Shown: piece after piece, positions 46,887-59,181 of the stretch | How the letters are laid out: each line of letters starts with the position of its first letter | How positions within the stretch are numbered: the stretch's first letter is position 1 | Made by a program: the position numbers and the translations under genes | From: Charina bottae | Taxonomy: Eukaryota > Chordata > Lepidosauria > Squamata > Charinaidae | Assembly: GCA_023362775.1 (NCBI GenBank) | Contig: JALMGJ010000014.1 | Span: forward strand, 4,055,501 to 4,119,500 | DNA length: 64,000 nucleotides | Reading direction: 5' to 3' | Notes under the pieces: model-generated | Told to the model about the DNA's origin: nothing | Database searches by the model: none | Seen by the model: the letters and a program-made list of their open reading frames with translations, nothing else

Positions 46887-49800
46887 GATCATCGTTATTG
46901 TAAAAGGGGAACATGAACTTTCATTTAACAAAAGATAGTGAAGGAAGCATGTCATTATATGTTCATAACACCCTCCACTCAGGTTACTCAGGTCAACCTA
47001 TGACAGACCTGTTTCACCATGCTAAGCCATTATTAGCTTGAATATGGCTTGTTGTATATGCCACAAGGGATTGCGCTCACAGATTGTAGTATGTCATATA
47101 CCCTGGTTTTGCAAACTGTGTCATAATCACAGATGTCCAATAGTAGTCACAGTGTTGTCAAGATTTGAAAGGAAATGTTCACCTCTGTGTTCCCATAATG
47201 TCAACCATCATGGAGATCCAAGCTGATTTGTTTTCAGCTCAGCTGCCTTGTAGCTGAAACTGTTGGAAAGCTAAACTTTTGCTTTATTTACTTTTTTGGC
47301 TCCATTTCTCCAGGGAAGTTCTTGCTCCATCCTTCATGTCAGATTCTGAGACAGAGGTCCTATAAGGGGAATGCTAGCTTCACAGCTCTGCAGCTCCGCT
47401 TCAGTAGCCAGAGAAAAAAAGCTGGGGTAAAATTGGCCAGGGTTTTGTCTCTTCAGCACAGAGGGGAATCCTGGCTAATTTTTTCCCCTTCCTTTCCATT
47501 TTGCGTGGAGCAGAGGTGAGGGGATTTTTGTCACTGCAGTAAAATTTGGCTGGGGCACAATGACAGATCCAAACAATTCTGGTTCTGACGCCACGCAGAG
47601 AGCTTTCCCTGACTGAATGTTCCAGCACAGTAGAGAGATCCTCACATGACTGCACATTGAAAATCAGCATGCCTGGCCTTTTCCTACTGACAGCTGCCCA
47701 GCCTTTTTGCAGTGCTTACACGCAGCTGTATGAATTTTGTTCTTTTGTGACCTCTCATATTTCTTCTTCATTTCCCAATGTAAGAGAATGTGAAGAGCTG
47801 CAGCTAAACCAAACCAAAAGGAGTGCAGGACTTTGTGGGGCTTGTGAGCAACCAGACAAGGCTCCACTACAACTATTATTCAGGCACATTAACTAGATGA
47901 TAAGGTTGAGATTTGCAGGGGTTGTTAATTCTCATCCATCATCATAACAGAGCTGTAAAATGAGCCATTAATATTGGAACCTCAGTAAGGGGAATGCCAC
48001 CAACGGATCAGGACAAAGAACATCAGGATTTTGGGGTCCACCCAAAGGAAAACAGCAACTGAGTTTACAATAGCACCTTTTAGCAAGTTAAAGATTTATG
48101 GTAGTGGTACAATGTGTTAAGCTTGGCTATGAGTAGCTTCATCTGTTATGCAGATCCGAGCTATCAGTTAGTCTATGCTTCAGTGCATCATGCAAACTCA
48201 GAAAACAGATCCATTAATGATCCATCGAATAAATTGTGTGAAGACAGGCATAATATTTGCCCAGCACCAAAACTTATTTGGAAGCCCTTCTCACTCCCCA
48301 GCACCACAATCAATTTCATGTGCCTCTCTAGCATAGAGATGGATAAATCCATATTTTTCAGTTCCTGTGATGTTCAGTTGTTTCTAATATAGCTTTATGC
48401 TGTTCCATTTCTGCATTTGTGGCAAATGTTCCTTTTGAAAGTTCGAATGAAAACTCACATGCGTTTACACATTTTTGCAAGCAATTTCCTACAATAAAAA
48501 GCCCTTTTTAATGCAATTTTCTCTAATATATGTTTTTTTATATAACATTTCCCTAATGGATACATTTTCTATGCCCAATTTAAAGGGAGAACTGCATCGC
48601 AAAATTGTGAGAACTGTGAAACTCAGAATGTTTATTTTATTTGTAAAACTTATTACCCATTTTTTTCCCCTCTGAACTTGGGGATTGCAAAATAGATTAG
48701 CATTCATTAAAATGCAAAATGATTCCATTTTAATTCAGGAAGTGCAACTTTGTCCTGAAATTTCATGTTTGCAAAATATTTGAGCATTCATGACGGCTTG
48801 AACTGAGCATCTGACAAACCCACCCCTTTCTGGAGACTAATGATAATCTTTTATTCAAACTTGCCTCAAAACCCCTCAAGTCTAGGCTTTCTATGATTCT
48901 TACATTCCATGAGTGGAGCTGGGAAAATCTGTAGCTGAGGGCTTGGAAAACCACTTTCAGCCAAAGCAGACAAACCTGAGTTCATATCACATGCTTAACC
49001 TGGTCAGTTACAAACTGGAAGCTTCATTCACTCAACATGCTTGGTCAATGTTAAGCTTGTTTAAGTGTGTGTTTGTGTGTGTGTGTGTGTGTGTGTACCC
49101 AACCTGTTGGTTAGTTTCTGATGCAATGTACTGTGCAAATTCAGAAAATGGATTAATTCAGTAACCAGGTTTTAGTGTGCTTATAAACTCAGCCAACCTA
49201 TTTCAGCTTAAGGCAGCTTTGGATAGTATTTATCTGTGATGGAAATGTACTGATTTCTCACAAAACCCCCATGGCCTGAGCTGACAGCCGCAAAGCCTTG
49301 GCTGAGCATGGATTTGTTACAACATTCCAAAGCCTTCAACCCATCTAACCTCAACAATTTATCTTTTAATAACCCTGCCAATATTATTTCTCATTTCAGC
49401 TTCATGCAGTGTTCTCAGATCACACTTTGCTCATCAGTCCCTTTCTTGTCTCACCCACCTTATTCTCATGACAACACTGTAATAGAAGGAGACACCCTGT
49501 GCTGCGGTTATTAACTGACGGTGGAGATTGAAAGCATCCTTGATTCATGCAAATGTACAAATCATTTGGCATGCTAAGCTCTGTCCTAACAGCTGGAATT
49601 AGGGGTGTGCTCAGTTCCCCCACCCAAACCCTAGAAGGTAGCTGAGTGGCATTCAGGGACTTCTTTTCTTCCTATCAATATCTTGGAGTTACTTCTCTTA
49701 AGTGGGAGTCTTCAAACTGATTTCAACCTTTGGCCTGGGGAGGACTTAGAGACTTCTGTAGACCAACATCTTGCCACCTTTGCACGTCAGAATTTCTACA

Positions 49801-50885
49801 CCAGGTCAGGTTTCTGATAGGCTGCAGCAGTGTCCACGTATTTAAAAAAGAACATACTGGTGAAGACAGCAGATGAGGTGGTGGATGGGCTGGAGCCACA
49901 GGCAAGAGGTGAGGTCGCATGTAGGCTGAAGATCAGATATAAGGGAATGGAAGAAAGATTGCATTGCTATTTAGTCAAAAGATCTGGCGTGTCTGGCTTT
50001 ATGAGACCTGATATATGTCCATTGGACTGTGAAATTAGTTAACTTTCTTCAGGTTCTGGAGTCAGTTGACAATTCTTAGGATAATGCTACATTTTAAATA
50101 TAATGTTTGGCAGGATAGTTGAAGGTCTGGAGCACTGGTGGGACAATAACGAAGACTTAGTCTTTGGAAAGACACATAAGGACATTTCTTGACATCCTAA
50201 AAACAGCCCTGGAATAGTGTTGGTGGAAGATAGCTATTACATTGTTAGACACAGCTTGACTAATAAAAATGCAGTGTGTTTTCAATGGATACCTGATTGG
50301 GATGTACACAACTGCCATCACGTTTGGCCTAGACTAAAAATCAATGTTGTTCAGTGAAATCCCTCAGATCTTCTTCGGTGCCTCTGCACTCATTTCAAAA
50401 TTCTGCTCTAGACAAAAATGTCATCACAGTGGATCTAGCTGAAATCTTCCTTCTGTCCTAATAGAGAAGCATGGTCTGTGCTTCAAAGCATACCACAAAG
50501 CATACTCTAGAATTAATCTTAGGGGCTGTTACATCACTAGTATTTCCACCAACCTGTCTACAAGGATAGCAAGGCCCATGATAACATCCATTTAGCTTTG
50601 TTTGCTAAGAATCCAGCAAGCATTTCTGATTTTCATTACAGCAATAAAATGGGTGCATTTGCAACTAAGAATAAATATCTTCAGCGCTGCAATGTTTCTG
50701 GAACAATCCACTTTGGGGAAGAAAAGCACTTAATGCTTGTAGTGCAATTTTTGGAAAGATTAGTGGAGTGGCTTATGTACCTGTTCATTTGTTTTAAATA
50801 ATGATATCTTGCCATTCTTTAAAGGAGTTGCTTAAGTGCCTTTATCAGGCAGAAAACAAAATCCCATTTTCTCTCTGGAGGTGAG
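46887..50885. other. Long gene-free stretch
   Basis: Mostly unique-looking DNA with a (TG)n at 49068-49096. Segments near 48110-48230 and 49110-49180 share a loosely similar 'gttagt..atgca...caaa.tcagaaaa' pattern that may be an old dispersed repeat. No gene recognised. Confidence 0.45.
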
Positions 50886-50889
50886 ATCA

Positions 50890-51345
50890 TGGAAGGAGTT
50901 GGACAGGGCTATTGAGGCCAGGGAATCCAAGCCTTCCTTCTCAGGGCAGGAATCCAAACACAGACATCCCTGACAGATGGCTGTCCAGCATGTGTTTGAA
51001 AACTTGTAATGAAAACCTGTTCACCATTGCTCTGGGTCATTGGTTCCAATGTCAGACTGTTCTCAGGACCGGCCTTCCTTTAACTTAAATCCTTTACTCC
51101 ACTCTGGAACCATGACCACACTCTTGAGCTTCTTTTGTGCGGCATCCTTCAAGATACTTGAAGAGTGCTATCATATTCTGCCCTTAAGGCTTTTCTGAAG
51201 GCTCCACATACGCAGATCTGTCAGCCTTTCTCCATAGGATCTAGGGTCTTGTGCTTTGAACCTCCTGCTAGTTGTTCTCTGATCCTGTTCCAGTTTCTCT
51301 TAAAGCGAGGTACCCAGAGTTGGACCCAAACTCAAGGAGATGGAT
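50890..51345 (-). mobile_element. CR1 LINE 3' region
   Basis: The plus strand shows the familiar reverse complement of amniote CR1 3' sequence: ggctgtccagcatgtgtttg, gaagagtgctatcatattct, ctttctccataggatct and gttccagtttctcttaaagc. It is strongly diverged and without an open frame. Confidence 0.72.
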
Positions 51346-52362
51346 CCAACCAAAGCAAATTGGGGGAATTTTACTTTTGTGGGCTACTGTGTTCTAAACC
51401 AGAGTTAGACATCCTGGTGTCCTTCAAATATTTTGAACCACAATGGTTATAAATCCACCCCACATGGAAGATGTAGTCCAATATATCAGGAGTAGGTGCC
51501 AAACTGATTATCCTTCTTCTAAAGACTGTGTCTCTTGATGCTTATGTAATGACCCATCTTCTTTCGCTGCCAGAATGGTAGTGACAGCTGTAATAATAGC
51601 AATAAAATTTGCTGGGTTGATTTGAAATGTGCTGTAATTACTGCATGATTACCGTATTCTTACTGCAACCTATACCAACAAAAACAACAACAACAAATCC
51701 TCTACCATCATTTACAGCTCCCTGCAAGGGATCATCTTGTGTGTGCTCTGTGCCACCTTGAGGAGCTTGTCTGCAGCAGCATCGGCTGTCTTTCAGCTGT
51801 GATGATGTTTGCCAGACACATTCCAGATTGCTTCTGGGTACCACACAGTGTGTCTCATGCCTTCAGCACATAAAAAGCAGAGCACCTCTCTGCTTCGTCA
51901 ATGAAAGTTTCACTTAGCCCAGTTCTCTGTCTCAGTTAGGGTCCCGTGATTTTATAGGCAGGTGAAAGATCGTTCCTTTATTTCATGGGGTATCCCTGCT
52001 GTCCTGTAACCAATATGGCTTTGTGGAGATAGCGGGTCATGTGAAAAATAGTTCAGCAGTATGGGTGATGCAAAGGATTCTTAGGTGCATCCTGTGGCCA
52101 TTATTACCCAATCCAGTATGTTTGTAACTTCACATTGAATTTTCCACCCTCAGAAAGAGAGAGCTCTCTGAATTGGTTGCAGGACTGGTTTCTGTACTGC
52201 GGCTGCCTCTATGTATGATGGACACAGAAGCCTCAGCATTCCTGGGGTGGCTGGGAATAATGAGAATTGTAATCCAATACATTTGGAGAAGGGATATTGA
52301 GGAAAGCTAGTCCAAGGGGCAAATCTTGAATCAGACCTCAAATTACACATCTAATCAAATCT
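51346..52362. other. Gene-free stretch
   Basis: Nothing recognised. Confidence 0.5.
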
Positions 52363-52404
52363 CTGTGTGTGTGTGTGTGTCTCTCTCTCACACACACACA
52401 CACC
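52363..52404 (+). repeat. (TG)n(TC)n(AC)n compound repeat, self-complementary
   Basis: A GT run is followed by about eight bases of CT and then a CA run, so the outer blocks can pair with the CT block as loop. Confidence 0.95.
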
Positions 52405-52594
52405 TTGTTGTTCTGGTTTGGTTTGGTTTTTTCATAGAGTTCAAGAAAATAGCTGTTCCCTGTTGACTTCTCACCCCAATTACACACATGGAACCCCCTT
52501 TTGAGTACGAGGGGGCTTTTGGAAAAGAAGCTTTTTCCATGTATGGGGATTCAATTGCTTTTTCGTAGTCTTGTCTTATTCTATGGATTTAGTA

Positions 52595-52967
52595 CAGGTA
52601 GTCCTCAACTTACAACCACAATTGGGACCGGAACTAAGCGAGGCAATCATTAAGTGAGTCACACCCAATTTTATGACCTTTTTTGATGCGGTCATTAAGC
52701 AAACCACCATGGTTATTAAGTGAATCATGTGGTCGTTAAGTGAATCCAGATTCCCCCATTGACTTTGCTTGTTGGAAGCCAGCTGGAAAGGTCACAAATG
52801 GTGATCACATGACCCCAGGATGCTGCAACTGTCATAAATACATGCTGGTTGCCAAGTGCCTGAATTTTGATCTTGTGACCGTAAGTGCAAGGATCAGTCG
52901 TAAGTTACTTTTTTCAGCGCCGTTATAACGGTCACTAAACGAATGGTCGTAAGTCGAGGACTGCCTG
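52595..52967 (+). mobile_element. Tigger/pogo-like MITE
   Basis: Starts caggtagtcctcaacttac and ends gtcgtaagtcgaggactgcctg. TA flanks the left end (52593-52594) while the right flank is GA, so that side has mutated. The interior is colinear with the reverse complement of 11792-12206, including aattttatgacctttttt and atgaccc-type motifs. No transposase. Confidence 0.85.
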
Positions 52968-52968
52968 G

Positions 52969-53913
52969 ACTGCAAAACAGTTTTTGAAGAACATAGGAAA
53001 GAACCTGCATCCATCGTAAAGAGTAATACATGTATTACTGCCTCATAGATTCTCAGTTCTTGTTCATCATTCCACAGTCACTTACCGTAATGCATCAGAA
53101 GATTCTTTTGTTGTTTTGGCTACAACCAGAACAAGATATGCCAAGATATATTTACTAAATCAGTACAAAGTTTTGTTTCCAGGTTTTAGCAACATGACCT
53201 CAAGGTGCTGGATCCACAAGCCTGATTCCTAGGGGCTGCATGCATATGCCAAGAGTGGAAGATGTTTGTGCTGGGATGGATGATGATGAAAATCGATAAA
53301 TTATTGAGTCATTTCCTTCTGGGGTCTCCCTTCCTGCTTTACTATGAATGAGATAACACTTTTCCCCTCTCTTATTTCCATAATATTAGAAAGAAACCTG
53401 GTCCAGGCCCTCTTAAAATTTTGACCATACCTTCAGTTTAACAAATCAAATGTAAAGATGAAGATGTCTACTGCTGCTATAGTGCCACGCTCACAGCGTT
53501 CCCAGTCGGAAAGTATTTGCTTTATGAATAAGCAATTTACCTTCATCATTCATTATGTCAGATTACAATTAACAACTAGAGCTCTGCCATGTTCTCAAAT
53601 ACCTGACAACTGATATTAATTCTGGTGGTTTCCAAAGTTACTCAGCGAAATCTGTAAATTCCAATTACGAGCAAGTTGTTCAACACCAGCAGAAAGCTTA
53701 TCAAACGGGAAAATTATATCCAAGTGGTATTATATAAACCAGTTTGGATCTGCTTAGCAATTTTACAAAACAAACCAATTCTTTGTTCCAACAGTATAAT
53801 TTAACTGAAAGGGTTGGACCCTTTAAATGAACAGTTTAATCCTATGCATGTTAGAAGTAAGCTCTAGTGCATTCAGTGCTCCTTACTCTCAAGATAAGTG
53901 TATATAAAAATGT
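52969..53913. other. Gene-free stretch
   Basis: No gene or repeat recognised. Confidence 0.5.
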
Positions 53914-53923
53914 AACTTAAAAT

Positions 53924-54148
53924 GTATGTATGTAAATTTCCATTCAATCGTGTCCGATTCTTGGAGACTGCCTGGACAAGTCCCTGCAGTTTTCTTGGCA
54001 AGATTTTCAGAAGTGGTTTGCCATTGCCTCCTTCCTAGGGCTGAGAGAGAGTGACTGGCCCAAGGTCACCCAGCTGGCTTCATGCCTAAGGCGGGACTAG
54101 AACTCACGGTCTCCCGGTTCCTAGCCCGGTGCCTTAACCACTACACCA
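53924..54148 (-). mobile_element. tRNA-derived SINE, single body, BovB-like tail
   Basis: On the minus strand: tRNA-like head (gtgtagtggttaaggcacc), a single copy of the body and the tail ccaagaatcggacacgattg, then a (CATA)-type end. The 10-bp perfect TSD aacttaaaat lies at 53914-53923 and 54149-54158. It is the cleanest monomer of the family and serves as the reference for the duplicated copies. Confidence 0.92.
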
Positions 54149-54158
54149 AACTTAAAAT

Positions 54159-55600
54159 AGTGATGGCAAATTTCCAGTGACTTCAGTGGGACATAAAGCA
54201 TCTCTGAGTTCTTTCATTAATTTCCGTGGAACTCAGTGCAAATAATAAATAACTTTGGCTTCAAGGACCAAAAGACCAAACACAATTTGTGTGCTGGAGC
54301 TGTGGAGAGAAGCTATGCAACTCTGGAAAAGATACAACTGTTTTAAGGAGTTGCCAATGTGTAAGATCTGTTGGGATCCTTGACCAGGACTCAGAAGGAA
54401 ATCACAGGTTCTTGATTTAGACTGGACTAAGACTCCCCAGAAGTGAAACAGACACAGTTCAGCTAAATAAGAACAGTAAGCCCCACTGCAGTCAAAAGGG
54501 TTAAATCCCAGATTCTTTTGGTCCAGTGGCCACTTCTGGAATGTTGGAGCATGTGGTAGGTGCCATGATACAAAGGTTGCCCCAAAGAGGTGCTTGCCCA
54601 CAAAATGGCTGTGGTAGAAGGCATGCCCGGTAACCCATCATACAGGCAAAATGCTGGTAAACATCCTTGCTTCCTTGAACCCAGCCTAGATGTCGTTCAG
54701 CTTCAGTACTCACAGAGTACTGCTGTCCTGATTTTGCATGAAACAAACCCTGATGGCTGAAGAAAGGTTAATAACAAGCCCTGTTTGCTTTCTAAGGGAT
54801 TTCTCAACTGATCACTTTGAGTGGACGTATAGATGCACATCCAAAATAAAGGTGCCTTCCCCCCCCCCCCCACTTTGAGATATTAAAGGAAATGTCAAAT
54901 CATGGAATACAAAAGAACCTCTAGTTATTATTCCTGGAAGCTCTCTTTTTAGAATTTCAACGCACCATCACCTCTCTTGGCAGTATTCTGGGAACACAGC
55001 CCTGCGTTATTTTTATTTACTTATTTATTTATTTTAATTTCAGAACTGGAATTCTGCCTTATAGCTGATGGCAATATTTTGCAGGCTCTCCTAAAGCTTA
55101 AGTCACTGCAGCTCCATCTCTTTTCCAATTTCTCCAGCTCCTGGCCTGCCTTGAGGAATCCAGATGCATTAAATCAGTAGGCATCCTATTATAAATGTCG
55201 ATTGCCAGTTATTAGGGAATGGAGTTTTGTCCAGACTGGAGCTGGCTGAAGGGTTTTTAAGGATATGTTCAATTGCAATGTTTTTCTTAAAAGAAAACAA
55301 AAAACTCTTTTTTTTCCCCCTCAAGCAGCCTAAGAGAAGTATATACTGAAAAATACTAGAAACATACAGTAATAAACTAAGTTTTACCAAGCCAGAATGC
55401 AAATCATTTGCTCTTGGCTTAGTTTGTTATATGAAGCTAATTATTTCAGTATGTAATTTATAGTTTGAGGCTTACTGTTAGGTATGAACCAGGACACTGT
55501 AATTAGCTCAGCAAATCATGGCTGAAACAAATCATGGCTTAGCACAAGATATGAGCCAATCTAGATGTCTTGTTACAAATCAGTCCCACTGAGCCAAACA
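54159..55600. other. Gene-free stretch
   Basis: Contains a C run near 54860-54871; no exon recognised. Confidence 0.5.
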
Positions 55601-55609
55601 GGGTATATA

Positions 55610-55700
55610 CTCAAATTGGCATTTGGCTTAGCGTGATGTGCAAATCTAGCCAATTATAGTTTATTCAATAAACCATAGCTAAACCTACCAATGGCTTAAA
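55610..55700 (+). repeat. Dispersed repeat copy (agccaattatagtttattc family)
   Basis: Shares the core gccaattatagtttattcaa plus an upstream gcttagcgtgatgtg with related segments at 56640-56700 and 61440-61560. Boundaries and class are unknown. Confidence 0.6.
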
Positions 55701-56579
55701 GTGACGTGCAGAACAAGTCACTGACGTAGGCAGCCAAACAGCTTGAACCCTTCTTAACTACATCTCCAAGTTACAGTTAGCAAAATGCAAGCAAGCAAGT
55801 TCAGTCTAGGCTTGACACTCACTCCTTGTCTTTGCATTAAGAAAACATACGATTTGTTATTCCTGGAGTTATTAATAAACATTTAAAAGAGACCAAGAGA
55901 GGCTGTGCAGGTTCCCCTCCCCGTGCATTTGTTAAGCTTCCATAATTAAAAATAAATCTTGACAGCTGGTAATAGCACTCTGCCGTGCAAGAGAATGTGA
56001 AGAAGCTGCGGTGGGGCAGAGAACCTCTTGCATCTAAGGCAGACAGGAGAAAGAGTTCTCCATAGGAAAAAACCGGGGGGGGGGGCAATGGGGGGGAGAA
56101 GGAAAACAGTGAGACTTTACAGACAATTAAGGGGGAAAGCCCCAGAGCTGTAGCCCAGAATAAAAACTAAGCTTTTATGAGACTGATACCCCACAATGCC
56201 CCAGTCTCTCCTACTAAGCATTACTGTGGGGCATTGTGGGAAGTTTAAAATGGTAGCTTTCCAGAGACTAGGAACCAGTGTAGCTGTTCATAGTCCCTCC
56301 TATCAGGGGCACGGGAGGGGGGGGTGTCAAAAAAAATGAAGACGGTGGTCAGGGTTGCACAATTGACACATGTAAAAAAGGGGGTGATTGTGCATCGGGG
56401 GTTTCATCTTGACTTTTTTACCTCTCCTGCAGATGTTACTCCCTCCTACAGCCCTTGGATGCTCAATTATCTAGAAATATTAAGAGCTGGTGCTGAATTG
56501 TATGATTTCTAGCTCATTTTGTGATTTTTAGCATTTATAAACAAGCTTGGGGCTAAAGCTATGGGTAGATGCCATCCTA
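55701..56579. other. Gene-free stretch
   Basis: Contains G-rich runs near 56067-56095 and 56305-56325 and an inverted pair, ccccacaatgccccag / tggggcattgtggg (56190-56240). No gene recognised. Confidence 0.5.
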
Positions 56580-56589
56580 ACCCACGAAG

Positions 56590-56710
56590 TAATTGCTTTG
56601 GTTTGGGCTTAGCAAGTCATTGTGGGTTTTAAATCATGGTTCTCGGTTAGCACATTTTATGAATCCAGTCAATTATAGTTTGTTCAATAACTCATGCTTG
56701 TGGGAGCCAT
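56590..56710 (+). repeat. Dispersed repeat copy, diverged
   Basis: Second member of the family at 55610, with gtcaattatagtttgttcaa and a preceding ggtttgggcttagc. Confidence 0.5.
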
Positions 56711-57043
56711 TGAGCAGGCGGTGCAAGCTGAATCCATCCCATTGGACAGAATGAAATCTAAATGGAGGATGGTGTAGCTTGGGTCGTAGGTGGGAAATGG
56801 CCTTTTTGAATGGTGCTCCTGCTAAGAAAAGATACATTGGGGATCTTGGGTCAAAATGTTCTAGCCCAGCTCGTTGCTTGTCCTGATAGTTTCCTACTTG
56901 CAGATAATTGTTCGTACATGTGATTTAAGTATGGAGGGATTTGAAAACGTACTCCCTCTGCCATCTGAGATGGATAAGTCTCTTCTGCCACTTTATCAGC
57001 AGGAGTCTGGAAGCACCTTTTCAATGAATGAATTCTCTTAAAA

Positions 57044-57178
57044 CAGTGTTTTTCAAGCTTGGCAACTTTAAGATGTGTGGACTTTAACTCCCAGAATTCC
57101 CCAGCCAGCTATGCTGGCTGGGGAATTCTGGAAGTTGAAGTCCACACATCTTAAAGTTGCCAAGCTTGAAAAGCACTG
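57044..57178. mobile_element. Palindromic hAT MITE, 135 bp
   Basis: The two halves are near-perfect inverse copies (cagtgtttttcaagcttggc ... gccaagcttgaaaagcactg) joined at agctatgctgg. The TSD is tcttaaaa / ccttaaaa (57036-57043, 57179-57186; 7 of 8). No coding capacity. Relatives: the 69-bp derivative at 30616 and the left-half fragment at 58438. Confidence 0.9.
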
Positions 57179-57186
57179 CCTTAAAA

Positions 57187-57515
57187 GCGTGGTGGCTCAG
57201 TGGGTAAGACGCCAGGCTTGTCGATCGGAAGATTGCAAGTTCGGAGGTTCGAATCCCTAGCCCTGCGTGCGGAGTGAGCTCCCGCACTAGCTCCAGCTCT
57301 TGCCAACCTAGCAATTCGAAAGCATGCAAATGCAAGTAGATGAATAGGTACCACTTCGGTGGGAAGGTAACAGCGTTCCGCGTGCGTCATGCGGCCACAT
57401 GACCGTGGAAGCGTCTTTGGACAACGCTGGCTCTTCGGCTAACAAACGGAGATGAGCACCGGCCCCTAGAGTCGGACACGACTGCAGAACTGTGCGGGGG
57501 GAACCTTTACCTTTA
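57187..57515 (+). mobile_element. Sauria-type SINE, full length
   Basis: The best-preserved copy: tRNA-like head, body (agcattcgaattgctagg-type region in reverse order to the minus copies) and tail gagtcggacacgact, ending in acctttaccttt. It begins directly after the hAT TSD, and ttaaaa / ctaaaa may be a short TSD of its own. Transcription would run toward B3GAT1. Confidence 0.93.
57193..57256 (+). promoter_or_regulatory. Internal RNA polymerase III promoter (A and B boxes) of the SINE
   Basis: The A box TGGCTCAGTGGG (57193-57204) and B box GGTTCGAATCC (57246-57256) both match tRNA-type consensus at normal spacing. This copy is therefore the most likely in the window to be transcribable. Confidence 0.85.
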
Positions 57516-58058
57516 CTAAAAGATATAAACTTCCATGAGCTGCAGTCCAGAAAAGCTTATGCCTTTTAATAACATTTGTTAGTCAGAAAACGTGCTCTCA
57601 GACTTCTGATCTTTTGCCACCATAGACTAACACGGCTCTCCTTCCACAATGTCTTCGGCCACTTTAGTCATCCACCACTTGATTTTGCAGCAAGGTGCTG
57701 TGAAGGAGGTGGAGGAGAATACCCTGTCCAGTGGGGTTTGGAAGGGGGGGCATCCATTGGATGGAACAGCAGCCATGGATGAGTCCAAGAAGGCCTGGAG
57801 GGTGGTCTGCAGACATCCTTCCTTGTTGTTGGGTGAGAACAGAATTAAGCCAGGCAGAAAAGTGATTACTGGGGGCTTTGATTGGGTTCCCCCATTCTCT
57901 TCCCTATAATAACTGCACAGTAATTAGTTTCACAATTTTGCTGCTATAGTTTATAATAGCCTCCATTAAAGTTATGGGTTTTTTAAGGCAGTAATGGCTT
58001 ACAGAGTAATTAATGAGGATGAGCTTTATTGCTACTTTTATTTTGGGGAGTTTCACCC

Positions 58059-58060
<2 letters not shown>
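57516..58060. other. Gene-free stretch
   Basis: No exon recognised; two overlapping ORFs of 68 and 86 aa lack motifs. Confidence 0.45.

Positions 58061-58061
<1 letters not shown>

Positions 58062-58139
<78 letters not shown>
58062..58139 (+). repeat. (CT)n(CA)n compound dinucleotide repeat
   Basis: About 20 CT units followed by about 18 CA units: a polypyrimidine tract adjoining a Z-DNA-prone tract. Confidence 0.96.
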
Positions 58140-58142
<3 letters not shown>

Positions 58143-58305
58143 GCCTTTGCCAACGTTTCTTCCTCCAACTGAAAGTTCTTAGCTCCTTTCCCATAATTAA
58201 GCTTCCCTCTTCCACTAACATCCCCCCAAAATGGTAGCTTATGAAAGGATGAACAGGGAGAAGTTTTCCTCCCCCACCCATAATACTAGAACCTTCCAAC
58301 GAAAT

Positions 58306-58437
58306 GGGCTAGTAGAAGATTTGATAGAAGGAAATATTTCTTCACACAGCATGAAATCCATATGTGAAACTTGCTGGCACAAGATTTGGTGTTGGCTAGG
58401 TTAGATAGCTTCAAAAGAGGACTAGGCCAGTGTTTCT
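58306..58437 (+). mobile_element. CR1/L3-like LINE 3' fragment
   Basis: Contains gaaatatttcttcacacagc followed by tgctggcacaagatttggtg and gatagcttcaaaagaggact, which parallels the 3' end of CR1/L3-like LINEs. Diverged and short. Confidence 0.55.
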
Positions 58438-58475
58438 CAACTTTGGCAACTTTAAGATGTGTGGGGGCTTCTTCA
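58438..58475 (+). mobile_element. hAT MITE left-end fragment
   Basis: cagtgtttctcaactttggc and aactttaagatgtgtgg match the left half of the 57044 MITE; the right half is absent. The preceding octamer gactaggc fits nnnTAnnn. Confidence 0.8.
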
Positions 58476-58578
58476 GTAGAACGACTATTGTCCTTATGTC
58501 TATGAAGGTTCTCAGTCATCCAGGTGGAATTGTCTGTAGCTTGAATCATGTCAACTGGATTTCTATTTTCTCAGTGGA

Positions 58579-58612
58579 AACGTTTCGCTCCTTATCCAAG
58601 GAGCTTCTTCAG
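58579..58612 (-). ncRNA. Hammerhead ribozyme core, left arm
   Basis: On the minus strand CTGAAGA (58606-58612), stem II and GAAAC (58582-58586) followed by GTT are identical to the 39603 copy. Confidence 0.75.
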
Positions 58613-59147
58613 TCTGAGCAAAGTTGGTAAGGGAATCCTAAATATGTTTCTAGGTAGCTGTGTGACCTTACACCTGGGGTCATGGTTATATTGAGATGTT
58701 ATTTTAAGTCCTTTTGTTATCTAAAGGAGGATCGTTAAGATCACCATGCTGCTGTTCAGCTTGTGAAATGGTCTTAATCTTCCTAGGCACAGAAGACAGA
58801 GCCGGGAGAAAGATGGGAGAAAGATTGTGCCATTTATAAATAAATAAAGATTGTGCCATTTATAAAATAAATCCATTTATGCCAACTTGGAAAATCCTTC
58901 CTTGAATAGAGGTGGGGGCCTCAGGCACAATCTATCTCCCATCTATCTCCCGACTTTGTCTTCTGTGCCTAGGAAGATTAAGACCATTTCACAAGCTCAA
59001 CAGCAGCATGGTGATCTTAACGATCCTCCTTTAGATAACAAAAGGACTTAAAATAACATCTCAATATAACCATGACCTAGCCCCAGGTGTAAGGTCACAC
59101 AGCTACCTAGAAACATATTTAGGATTCCCTTACCAACTTTGCTCAGA

Positions 59148-59181
59148 CTGAAGAAGCTCCTTGGATAAGGAGCGAAACGTT
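59148..59181 (+). ncRNA. Hammerhead ribozyme core, right arm
   Basis: CTGAAGA at 59148-59154, stem II gctccttggataaggagc, GAAAC at 59174-59178 and GTT. Mirror image of the left-arm core about position 58880. Confidence 0.75.

Noticed and set aside
57187..57260. Possible tRNA gene from A and B boxes
   Set aside because: The sequence continues into a SINE body and tail and has no cloverleaf acceptor end; related copies are dispersed with TSDs.
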